This document shows positions 56,642-63,922 of a DNA stretch of 64,000 nt, in pieces. A program made the position numbers and the translations under genes. Every line of letters starts with the position of its first letter. Within the stretch, counting starts at the first letter, position 1. Origin of the DNA: JAKAIY01 sp963809385. GTDB taxonomy: Bacteria > Chloroflexota > Ktedonobacteria > Ktedonobacterales > JADMIN01. Where the stretch lies: assembly GCA_963809385.1 (NCBI GenBank), contig CAWEJL010000005.1, positions 609,766 through 673,765 of the forward strand, written 5' to 3'. The notes under the pieces are model-generated. The model worked only from the letters and a program-made list of their open reading frames with translations. It had not been told where the DNA came from and made no database searches.

Positions 56642-57790
56642 CTAATCAAACAGCAGTGACTCAGCGAAGGTTTCGACCTGCATGGACATCTGCTCAAAGC
56701 TGGTCATCTTCTCCTCGAATTCGAGGACCAGGTAGGGGATTTTCTCGGCGTCTAGCCGGTGCGAGAGCGCAAGTTGGTCATCCAGGCCCGGCTCGCAGAA
56801 CTTCGCCGCCGAGATGATGGCGGCCTCGGCGCGCGCGCCGCGCAGCATCGTCAGCAACGCATCCTCCTTGGGCTTGCGCGCGTCGTACTGGACGGGGCTG
56901 CTGGCGGAACGGTTGACGTAGCTCTCCGCCAGCGCCCAGACCGGATCGCCCTCTTCGGGCGCGTCCTCGATGAGCCAGCGCTGACCAATCAGCAGGTCGT
57001 CATCTACGATGAAGCAGACATCCTCGATGGTCTCCAGCATCTCCAGCGGCGGCTGCTCGCAGAAGCCGCCCACGAACACGACGCGCGGCTTATCGGACGG
57101 GCGGATGGGGCGCTCGGCCAGCAGCCGCAGCGCGTCGCGCAGCACGGCGTTGTGCTTCTCGCGGCGCATGCGCGTCCCGGCCCGCACGAGCAGATAGGCT
57201 TCGACCGTCGAAAGCCGCGCGGGGTCGTCGCGCTTGATGCGATAGAGCTCACGCTGCAAGCGCCGGTTCTCGTTGTAGACCCGCACACTCGCGCGGATGT
57301 CCTCATCCTCGATCGCGTGGCCGGTCTTCTCCGCCAGGACGCCACGCAGCCGCTGATACTCATCGTAGATGTAGCGCGTGGCGGCGGGCGAGTTGACGTT
57401 CTGCGGCAGGGCCAGAATCTGCGGGTCCTGCTCCGGGAAGTTGCGGCCCCAGATTCCCGCCATATGCTTGGCCGCGTCGCAGATGGGCTGGGCAAAGAAG
57501 CCCTGCATGCCCTTCAGCGAGCCGTTCAGCCCTAGCTCGGTCGTGCCACGGCAGATCGAGCAGACGAAAGAGCCGATGCGCGCGTCGGCGTAGCGCACCT
57601 CGATGCGGTTGCCGGCGCCGAGCAGCGCGTAGGGCAGCAGCCCGGCGGCATGGACGATTTCCTCCGGGAAGTAGACCGGGAAGTAGCCAATCGCCGCCCC
57701 CTCCTCGTCAGGAGGCAGCGAAGTCCGCAGCGCCAGCGTGTGGCATCGCGCGAGGATATCGGTCAACGAGGATTCGATAGTGGCAGCCAT
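56642..57790 (-). CDS. bzdN: Class I benzoyl-CoA reductase subunit BzdN/BcrC (HgdB family)
   Basis: This is a 382-residue subunit of the 2-hydroxyacyl-CoA dehydratase D-component family. Motifs are IGYFPVYFPEEIVHAAGLLPY, typical of the N-terminus (quoted without its last residues), SFVCSICRGTTELGLNG with Cys77 and Cys80, QPICDAAKHMAG, FVGGFCEQPPLEML, and AAKFCEPGLDDQL near the C-terminus. It is the partner of BzdO in the dearomatising two-electron reduction of benzoyl-CoA to cyclohexa-1,5-diene-1-carbonyl-CoA. AGGAGG lies upstream of the ATG at 57790. Its size (BcrC about 385) is right. Confidence 0.9.
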   Translation of the reverse strand: MAATIESSLTDILARCHTLALRTSLPPDEEGAAIGYFPVYFPEEIVHAAGLLPYALLGAGNRIEVRYADARIGSFVCSICRGTTELGLNGSLKGMQGFFAQPICDAAKHMAGIWGRNFPEQDPQILALPQNVNSPAATRYIYDEYQRLRGVLAEKTGHAIEDEDIRASVRVYNENRRLQRELYRIKRDDPARLSTVEAYLLVRAGTRMRREKHNAVLRDALRLLAERPIRPSDKPRVVFVGGFCEQPPLEMLETIEDVCFIVDDDLLIGQRWLIEDAPEEGDPVWALAESYVNRSASSPVQYDARKPKEDALLTMLRGARAEAAIISAAKFCEPGLDDQLALSHRLDAEKIPYLVLEFEEKMTSFEQMSMQVETFAESLLFD

Positions 57791-57836
57791 GCGAGATCGC
57801 CTCCTGTGTATGAGAACCAGCGCGGCGGTGGCGAAA

Positions 57837-58610
57837 CTATTCGTCCCGCCAGACAGGTGGCCGTTTCTCCATGAAAGACAGGATTCCCTCGCCAGCGTCT
57901 TTCGTGGACATCAGTTCCCTCAGATAGAGATCTTCGATTGGCGCGAGCGCCTGCGCCACGCGCTGCTCAGCGCCAGTGAGCAGCGCGCGCTTGGCCATGC
58001 GAAGCGCAACCGCGCTCAGGCCATGGAACTGACCGAGAAGCTGGTCAAGCCGGGCGGATAGCTCAGCGTCGGGAACGGCGAAGGTGATGAGGCCGAGCCG
58101 CACTGCCTCCTCAGCGGGAATCGTCTCCCCGGTGAGAACCAGACGCGCGGCCTGCTGATACCCAATCAGCCGGGGGAAGAGCGCGGCGGCGATCGGCGGG
58201 AAGACGCCGAGCTTGATCTCCGGCTGGCCAAAGCGCGCCGATACCCCCGCCAGCACGAGGTCGCAGCCCAGGACAAGCTCAGTCCCGCCGCCCAGAGCCG
58301 CGCCGTGCACGAGCGCGATGGTGGGCGTGGGGAACGCGCGCAGCCGTGTGAAGAGCCGCCCGAATCCCCGGATCATCGCGTCCACGCGCTCCGGGATGTG
58401 ATCGGCCACATCCACGCCCGCGCAGAACGCTTTGCCCTCAGCGCGCAGGACCAGCGCCTTGAGATGTGGCTCCTGGGAAGCCGCGTCGAGCGCGGCCTCC
58501 AGTTCGCCAATCATCTCGATGGTCAGGACGTTGAGCGGCGGCCGGTCCAGGGTGATCGTCGCGGTGTCGTGCGTCATATTGAGTCGCACTGAGCCAAATG
58601 TCGTCGCCAT
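57837..58610 (-). CDS. dch: Cyclohexa-1,5-dienecarbonyl-CoA hydratase
   Basis: This 257-residue crotonase-fold enzyme has DRPPLNVLTIEMIGELEAAL, the oxyanion-hole segments AFCAGVDVADHIPERVDAMI and ALVHGAALGGGTELVLGCDL, and the C-terminal ILSFMEKRPPVWRDE. The FCAGVDVADH...VDAMI stretch is like Dch of Thauera/Azoarcus/Geobacter. It would add water to the diene-CoA made by the reductase, giving 6-hydroxycyclohex-1-ene-1-carbonyl-CoA. Position between had and bzdN strongly supports this over a generic enoyl-CoA hydratase. Confidence 0.88.
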   Translation of the reverse strand: MATTFGSVRLNMTHDTATITLDRPPLNVLTIEMIGELEAALDAASQEPHLKALVLRAEGKAFCAGVDVADHIPERVDAMIRGFGRLFTRLRAFPTPTIALVHGAALGGGTELVLGCDLVLAGVSARFGQPEIKLGVFPPIAAALFPRLIGYQQAARLVLTGETIPAEEAVRLGLITFAVPDAELSARLDQLLGQFHGLSAVALRMAKRALLTGAEQRVAQALAPIEDLYLRELMSTKDAGEGILSFMEKRPPVWRDE

Positions 58611-58621
58611 GTCGCCGCCCC

Positions 58622-59653
58622 CTATTCCATCACCACGACGGAGCGGACGCCGCGACCGGCGCGAAGCGTGTCGAGTCCAGCGTTGATCTCCGCGAGGGGG
58701 AAGCGCGCGGTGACTAGCGAGCTGACCTCGATGCGACCGGTGCGCGCCAGCTCGATCACGCGCGGGTAATCCACCGGGCGACAGCCGAGGCTGCCGCGAA
58801 TCTCCATCTCGCGGTACATGATGCGGCCAGCGTTGAGCGTGACTTCCTGGTCGCTGTAGCCGACGACCACCAGCCGCCCGCCGGGGCGCAGCGTACCGAA
58901 GGCGTCTTTCATCGTCGCCGGATTGCCGATGGCCTCGATGGCGATGTCCGCGCCAACCCCGCCCGTGAGCTTGCGCACGGCCTTCGCGACGCCGGCCTGC
59001 TCCTGTTTCGGGTTGATGGTCGCCGCGGCGCCAAGCTGGCGGGCGCGCTCCAGCTTTTCCTCCGCGATGTCCACCGCGATGACGATGCCGCCAGCCAGGC
59101 GCGCGAACTGCACGACGTTCAGCCCGACACCGCCGCAGCCATAGACCACGACGCTATCGCCGGGCCGCACCTCGGCGCGGTTCTTGACGGCATGGAACGG
59201 GGTGGTGGTCGCGTCGGCGATGATGCAGCCCTCGACGAGCGGGATCTCGTCGGGAAGGATGAACACGTCTTTGGCGGGCGCCTTGACGTACTCGGCGTAG
59301 GCGCCGTCCACATCGTTGCCGAACATCCGCATGTTCAGGCAGATGTTTTCGCGGCCCGTGCGACACGCGGCGCAGGTTCCGCAAGGCAGGACGGCGGGGA
59401 GGAGCACGCGCGCGCCCTCCTGAATAGTTGTGACGCCTGGCCCCACCTGGGCGACGACGCCGGTCGCCTCGTGGCCGAGGATCAGCGGCGGGCGCTTCGC
59501 CGTTGGCACGCCGTGATCAATGTAGTGCAGGTCAGTATGGCAGAGGCCGCAAGCGGCGACTCGTACCAGGATTTCACCCTCGCCCGGAACTGGATCGGGC
59601 CACTCTTCGACCACCAGCGGCGCGTGGGCTTCGTAAAAGACAGCGGCGCGCAT
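58622..59653 (-). CDS. had: 6-Hydroxycyclohex-1-ene-1-carbonyl-CoA dehydrogenase
   Basis: This 343-residue zinc-containing MDR alcohol dehydrogenase has catalytic-zinc residues in AACGLCHTDLHYIDHG and ILGHEATGVVAQVGPG, the structural-zinc loop CGTCAACRTGRENIC, and the NAD-binding VVYGCGGVGLNVVQFARLAG. It oxidises the Dch product to 6-oxocyclohex-1-ene-1-carbonyl-CoA with NAD. By fold alone it could be any MDR dehydrogenase; the name rests on its place between oah and dch. The ATG at 59653 follows AAGGAAGGAG; the longer frame runs into oah. Confidence 0.85.
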   Translation of the reverse strand: MRAAVFYEAHAPLVVEEWPDPVPGEGEILVRVAACGLCHTDLHYIDHGVPTAKRPPLILGHEATGVVAQVGPGVTTIQEGARVLLPAVLPCGTCAACRTGRENICLNMRMFGNDVDGAYAEYVKAPAKDVFILPDEIPLVEGCIIADATTTPFHAVKNRAEVRPGDSVVVYGCGGVGLNVVQFARLAGGIVIAVDIAEEKLERARQLGAAATINPKQEQAGVAKAVRKLTGGVGADIAIEAIGNPATMKDAFGTLRPGGRLVVVGYSDQEVTLNAGRIMYREMEIRGSLGCRPVDYPRVIELARTGRIEVSSLVTARFPLAEINAGLDTLRAGRGVRSVVVME

Positions 59654-59673
59654 AAAACGCTCCTTCCTTTGAG

Positions 59674-60645
59674 CTAGCGTTTGCTCGCTGATGCAAGCTG
59701 AGCGCCACAGCGGCCGCAGTACGTGAACCCAGCGGGAATGCCTTGCGCGCCGCACTCCGGGCAGGTCTGGTTGTACGGCCCCCACACGAACTCGCTCGAT
59801 CCGCCGCTCGCCGCGCGCTGGCGCACATCGAGGTGGCCAGGGGGGCGCTTCTCGACGAAAGCGTGCATGCCCTCATAGGGTTCGAGCGAGGCGTAGTGCA
59901 GGGCGAGCCACTCGCGGGCATGGCCGACGGTCTGCGACCAGGCGAAGTCTTTCCAGAAGTTGGTCTGCTGCTTGGTGTAGCGCAGTGACTCGGGGAACTT
60001 GTCAATCAGCTTGCCAGCCATCGTGGCGACGGCGGCGTCCAGCTCGGCGTAGGGCACGACCTGGTTGACAAGGCCCCAGTCGAGGGCCTTGTTGGCGTCC
60101 ACCCACTCGCAGAGCCACAGGATCTCGCGCGCGCGCCGATCACCGACCATGATCGGGAGCCACTGCGTCGCGCCGCCCGCCGCCACGCTGCCGACCTCGG
60201 CCCCCACCTGGCGGATGCGGACGTGATCGGCGGCGATGGCGAGATCGCATGCCATATTGAACTCGTTGCCCCCGCCGACGACCATGCCGTTCAGACGCGC
60301 GATGGTGGGCTTGCCGATGTTGCGCAGCATGTCGTGGCACTCGACGAAGAGGCCCATCCACTTCCAGTAATCGCGCGGGCGCTCGGTGTACTCCTCGGCG
60401 TACTCCTGAACGTCGCCGCCAGTGCAGAAGGCTTTCTCGCCCGCGCCCGTCAGCACCACGACGGCGATCTGGTCATCCCAGGAGGCGTCTCGGAAGGCGA
60501 GCGTCATCTCCTGCAGAGTGTGATAGCTATAGGCGTTGTATTTATCAGGCCGGTTGATGGTGACCGTCGCCACCCAGTCGCGCTTGGTGTAGATGATTTC
60601 CTCGAAGCCGAAGCTCTCAGGGTCTTTCGCCGGAAAATTCGTCAT
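59674..60645 (-). CDS. oah: 6-Oxocyclohex-1-ene-1-carbonyl-CoA hydrolase with C-terminal zinc ribbon
   Basis: This 323-residue crotonase-fold protein has strong Oah-like stretches: NRPDKYNAYSYHTLQEMT, AFCTGGDVQEYAEEYTERP, LNGMVVGGGNEFNMACDLAI, VGSVAAGGATQWLPIMVGDR, REILWLCEWVDANKAL. Oah hydrates and then hydrolytically opens the ring, giving 3-hydroxypimelyl-CoA. The last 30 residues form a zinc-ribbon-like knuckle pair (Cys295, 298, 310, 313) that I do not know from characterised Oah proteins. It starts 4 bases after the small upstream gene and 20 bases precede had. Confidence 0.9.
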   Translation of the reverse strand: MTNFPAKDPESFGFEEIIYTKRDWVATVTINRPDKYNAYSYHTLQEMTLAFRDASWDDQIAVVVLTGAGEKAFCTGGDVQEYAEEYTERPRDYWKWMGLFVECHDMLRNIGKPTIARLNGMVVGGGNEFNMACDLAIAADHVRIRQVGAEVGSVAAGGATQWLPIMVGDRRAREILWLCEWVDANKALDWGLVNQVVPYAELDAAVATMAGKLIDKFPESLRYTKQQTNFWKDFAWSQTVGHAREWLALHYASLEPYEGMHAFVEKRPPGHLDVRQRAASGGSSEFVWGPYNQTCPECGAQGIPAGFTYCGRCGAQLASASKR

Positions 60646-60649
60646 GCCA

Positions 60650-60931
60650 TCACCCTCTCTGGTGTTCTTGAACGGCGTCAGGCGGCGCTGCCTGGCGCGT
60701 ATAGACGGCCCGCGCGAGCGTCACCACAAAACATCCTTCGCAGCCATCACTGATCCGGATCTGGTCCTCACCAGGGTCCGCTGGCCCAAGCCTGACCTCG
60801 TATCCAAGGCTCAGGTAGAGCTCGACGGCCTCCTTCAGCCGCGGACCGAGCGCCGTGAAGCGCCGGGTCCAGCCCTCGGATGCGGGCGGAATCGCCGTGG
60901 CGTCCGTCTCCTCCGCGCCCATACCCGCCAC
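60650..60931 (-). CDS. Small CxxC protein of the benzoyl-CoA operon, function unknown
   Basis: This 93-residue acidic protein has the segment RLKEAVELYLSLGYEVRLGP followed by SDGCEGCFVVTLARAVYTR. The paired Cys in CEGC could bind metal or take part in redox chemistry. The GTG at 60931 follows GAGGTG; ATG at 60922 is an alternative. It lies four bases before oah and is certainly in the same transcript. Small unassigned proteins are also known in other benzoyl-CoA clusters, but I cannot match it to a named family. Confidence 0.65.
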   Translation of the reverse strand: MAGMGAEETDATAIPPASEGWTRRFTALGPRLKEAVELYLSLGYEVRLGPADPGEDQIRISDGCEGCFVVTLARAVYTRQAAPPDAVQEHQRG

Positions 60932-60954
60932 CTTTCACCTCGCGCCCTTCCCGC

Positions 60955-61437
60955 TCAACCGATTGTCCGGCGGAGCGGGATCGTCGAGGCCAGAGAAAAA
61001 CCAACCGAATCGAAGAACTTGAGCATGTCCCAGGCGTTCCAGTTGACCAGGGTATAGACCTCGCGCGCGCCGCGCGCTTCGCCCTCAGTCACGAAGGCGT
61101 TGGCGAGCCGCCTGCCAACGCCGCGACGTTGATAATCGGGATGGACCGCGATCGAGTCCACCAGCGCCGTCACCTGGGCGAAGCCAAACTCGCCGGAGGC
61201 CAGCGTGCCCATGACGAGGCCTACCATCGCACCAGACGCCTCGGCGACGAGCGCGATGGTGTGGCTGGTCGCCTCGTCCTGGCCGAGCGACGCCATGCGG
61301 CGCTCGAAGTACGCTGGGCGCGGCTCGCCGAACACCCGCGCGTCGAGCTCCACGACCGCGTCGAGGTCGGATGGGCGCATGGCGCGAATCGTGACCTGGG
61401 AGCGGGATGAGGCGCGAGGCGGGCGCTGGCTAGGCAT
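60955..61437 (-). CDS. GNAT-family N-acetyltransferase
   Basis: This 160-residue single-domain GNAT has IRAMRPSDLDAVVELDARVFGEP at the N-terminus (quoted in part), GAMVGLVMGTLASGEFGF, the acetyl-CoA loop VHPDYQRRGVGRRLANAFV (R/Q-x-x-G-x-G/A), and EARGAREVYTLVNWNAWDML near the end. It is first in the benzoyl-CoA operon, 23 bases before the small CxxC gene. A role in lysine acetylation of pathway CoA-ligases, as in Rhodopseudomonas BadL-like control, is a speculation. The ATG at 61437 has AGGAG upstream. Confidence 0.82.
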   Translation of the reverse strand: MPSQRPPRASSRSQVTIRAMRPSDLDAVVELDARVFGEPRPAYFERRMASLGQDEATSHTIALVAEASGAMVGLVMGTLASGEFGFAQVTALVDSIAVHPDYQRRGVGRRLANAFVTEGEARGAREVYTLVNWNAWDMLKFFDSVGFSLASTIPLRRTIG

Positions 61438-61669
61438 GGTTGTGATTCTCCTGGTGGGTGTCGTCTGGTATTGGAAATACAATGGCTGGAGAATGTATGC
61501 TGTACCCATGTGAAGATGTTTCGTAGATGTATAGTTCTTACATACATGGCAGGATGGCCCCGCGATCTCCCAGCCGTATGGACGGAGCCGTATGGCTGAG
61601 GAACACAGCGCTGCGGCGCGAATGTCGCTGACCGCTGGCGCCGCGCGGGGCGAGGGAAGGCGGCGCATC
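61438..61669. promoter_or_regulatory. Divergent promoter/operator region of the benzoyl-CoA operon and its PAS regulator
   Basis: The part 61460-61555 is clearly AT-richer than the coding flanks. ATGTATG (61493-61499) and CATACAT (61541-61547) form an inverted pair about four helical turns apart. ATTGGAAATACAAT (61470-61483) is a small palindrome-like site. No clean -35/-10 pair is seen. Confidence 0.5.
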
Positions 61670-62797
61670 ATGTCTGCGCAATCCGGTGATCAACTTCCAC
61701 TGATTCTCGTCGCGCATCACAGTCGCGACACCGTTGAGCTACTGCGCGCGATGCTCGAGCCGGAGGGATTTACCACCCTGTGCGCCTATAACGGGCGCAC
61801 GGCGCAGCTGCTCGCCCGCCGTCACCAGCCATCCCTGCTGCTGCTGGACCAGGCGCTGCCGCTACTGGATGGCCTCGATCTCTGCCGTGAGCTCCGCCGC
61901 GCGGGCTCCGAAGCCGCGATCTTCATCCTGAGTGATCGGGCAGGTGAGCTGAACACACTGCTCGCGTTCGGAGCGGGGGCCGACGACTATGTGCCGCTGC
62001 CAGTTCACCCCCGCGAGCTGATTGGCCGCATGAAGGCGGCGCTGCGGCGGACGGGAGCCGGGGCCAGCCGCCCCAGCGAAACCCTGCGCTGCGGACAGAT
62101 CGAGCTGAATTCTGAGCGGCGCGAAGCGCGCGCGGCGGGAAAGACGCTCGCGCTCACGAGCCTGGAGTACGAGCTCCTGGCCGCATTCGTCAGCCACCCG
62201 GGCCGTGTCTTCAGCCGCGAAGAATTGCTGGGGCGGTTGGAGGGGTTCCTGCGCGGCGAGCCGTTCGACCGCGCGGTGGATATCCATGTGAGCAACCTGC
62301 GGCGCAAGTTGCGCGCGGCGCTGGACGACGCGATCCCGCTCGAAACCGTGCGCGGGGTGGGCTACCGGCTGCGGGCCACCGCGCCAGCGGCGCCAGAGTC
62401 GCCAGCTGCGCCGGAAAAGCCACCCGCGTTGGGACGCTTGGCGCTCGCCGCACTGGAGCGCGCGCCAGTCCCGTTGCTCGTCCTCTCGCCTGATCGCACG
62501 GTGCTGCTTTACAACGAGGCCGCCGAGCATCTCTGCGGCTGGAAAGCCGGGGAAGTCACCGGGCAGGTAACGTGCTACAGCCTGCTGGGCTGCCACAGCG
62601 ATGACGGCGCTCTGCTCTGCCACGGACGGTGCGCGCTGCGACCAGACGCGCCGGACGGATCGGGCGATCAGCAGGCGCGCTACGTCATCACGCGTAAGGA
62701 CGGGCGCGAGCTCGCAGTGGACGCCAACTACAGCCGTCTGGACGGCGTGGACGGGGAAGGAGCCTGTACTCTGCTCACGCTCCAGCCCAGGAGTTAG
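61670..62797 (+). CDS. Response-regulator-like transcription factor with C-terminal cysteine-rich PAS domain
   Basis: This roughly 375-residue protein has three domains. The receiver keeps the phosphoacceptor-like Asp (SLLLLDQALPLLDG) but has HH in place of the acidic pair (ILVAHHSRDT) and lacks the usual Lys (YVPLPVHP). The OmpR-type winged helix has LALTSLEYELLAAFVSHPG, DIHVSNLRRKLRAAL and ETVRGVGYRL. A C-terminal PAS domain (APVPLLVLSPDRTVLLYNEA) carries four Cys within CYSLLGCHSDDGALLCHGRC. It probably binds DNA and senses redox, a metal centre or a ligand through PAS. It is divergent from the benzoyl-CoA operon. ATG at 61592 is a possible earlier start. Confidence 0.85.
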   Translation: MSAQSGDQLPLILVAHHSRDTVELLRAMLEPEGFTTLCAYNGRTAQLLARRHQPSLLLLDQALPLLDGLDLCRELRRAGSEAAIFILSDRAGELNTLLAFGAGADDYVPLPVHPRELIGRMKAALRRTGAGASRPSETLRCGQIELNSERREARAAGKTLALTSLEYELLAAFVSHPGRVFSREELLGRLEGFLRGEPFDRAVDIHVSNLRRKLRAALDDAIPLETVRGVGYRLRATAPAAPESPAAPEKPPALGRLALAALERAPVPLLVLSPDRTVLLYNEAAEHLCGWKAGEVTGQVTCYSLLGCHSDDGALLCHGRCALRPDAPDGSGDQQARYVITRKDGRELAVDANYSRLDGVDGEGACTLLTLQPRS

Positions 62798-62960
62798 CGC
62801 CGCGCGGAACCTTCACGGGCATCCTGAGCCGATTTTGTGACTCCGACAATTCCTTTCCTGGCTTACAATGGAAAGAGGGAATGGCGTGCCATCTGATTGG
62901 AGCAGTTCTAAAAAAGTTGGCGTCTGCGCGCGAGCGCCTGAGCCAGGGAGAAACCAAGAC

Positions 62961-63326
62961 ATGGCCGGATGGGCGCTGCTACTGCTCTGGCGCGCGCTGC
63001 TGCTGCGCTGCCCGCGCTGCGGCAAAGGGAAGCTCTACAAGCGCGGCTTCACCATGAACGAGACCTGCCCCGTCTGCGGCTGGCGCTTCGAGCGCGAGGA
63101 AGGCTACTGGACGGGCGCGATGGCCGTCAACCTGGTCGCGACGGAGCTGATCATCGTGGCCGTGATCTTCCCGCTGGCGGTTTCTGGCGTACCCGCCGCG
63201 CCGATGCTGATCATCGGCCTCCCGGCGACTGTTCTCTTGCCCATTCTTGGGTATCGCCATTCAAAGAGCTTCTGGATGACGATAGACTTTCTGCTGCACC
63301 CCACCCCGGAGATGTTCAACTACTGA
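62961..63326 (+). CDS. DUF983 family membrane protein
   Basis: This 121-residue protein starts GWALLLLWRALLLRCPRCGKG and has two Cys knuckles (CPRCG, CPVCGWRFEREEGYWTGAM) followed by two transmembrane helices (TELIIVAVIFPLAV and MLIIGLPATVLLPILGY), with HPTPEMFNY at the end. This is the DUF983 pattern, often found near heme-copper oxidase genes in other bacteria, function unknown. The ATG at 62961 is chosen because earlier codons are not hydrophobic or conserved; GGGAG lies about 10 bases upstream. Confidence 0.85.
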   Translation: MAGWALLLLWRALLLRCPRCGKGKLYKRGFTMNETCPVCGWRFEREEGYWTGAMAVNLVATELIIVAVIFPLAVSGVPAAPMLIIGLPATVLLPILGYRHSKSFWMTIDFLLHPTPEMFNY

Positions 63327-63451
63327 TGGCAGGGCCGCACCCCCGGCCCATCTCCAGAATATGTTTTGGAAAAGGGAGCTCTGAGGCCCAAGGCTGATGG
63401 CGCTGGAACCACACCAACTCGGTATCGGAGAGGTTGCGCGGGGATTTGGAG

Positions 63452-63922
63452 ATGAAAAAGCCAACGTTCTCGCTGACGACCTACAAAGATCCAGCGACTG
63501 TTGAGCTTGTGAGCAAAACTGACCATAAGACAGTAGCCGTCTGGGCCATTGATTGTGTCGAGCGTGTCATGCCCTACTTTGAGGAAAAATATCCCCAGGA
63601 TCACCGTCCTCGACACGCGATCGAAACACTTCAGACGTGGATAGATTCGGGAGTGTTTAAGATGGCTGTTATACGCAAGGCTTCGCTTGACGCCCATGCC
63701 GCCGCTCGTGACGTAGGCGAGGATAATGCGGCTCGCTCGGCTGCCCGCGCCGCGGGTCAAGCAGTGGCGACAGCACATGTCCCCATGCATGCGCTTGGCG
63801 CTGCGAACTATGCCTTGCAGGCGATCTACAGAGCCACCAACCCTTCGGACGTCGATGCCGCTATTGCCATCGAACGAGATTGGCAACTCCAGCGCTTGCT
63901 CGATTTGAGAGGGAATCTCTGA
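63452..63922 (+). CDS. Putative immunity-type protein (Imm-5-like)
   Basis: This is a 156-residue soluble helical protein: IDCVERVMPYFEEKYPQDHR, PRHAIETLQTWIDSGVF, SLDAHAAARDV, NAARSAARAAGQAVATAHVP and ALGAANYALQAIY. The HPRxxIE...W and AAR..A..A..A.ATAH.P.HA pattern resembles a family annotated as putative immunity protein. No toxin gene is visible before the window edge. The DNA is less GC-rich than its neighbours, suggesting transfer. Start at 63452 (ATG) or 63434 (TTG). Confidence 0.6.
   Translation: MKKPTFSLTTYKDPATVELVSKTDHKTVAVWAIDCVERVMPYFEEKYPQDHRPRHAIETLQTWIDSGVFKMAVIRKASLDAHAAARDVGEDNAARSAARAAGQAVATAHVPMHALGAANYALQAIYRATNPSDVDAAIAIERDWQLQRLLDLRGNL

Noticed and set aside
54513..57790. 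Interpretation as 2-hydroxyacyl-CoA dehydratase with activator
   Set aside because: Two distinct activator paralogues plus dch, had and oah in the same transcript fit benzoyl-CoA reductase; dehydratases use one homodimeric activator.
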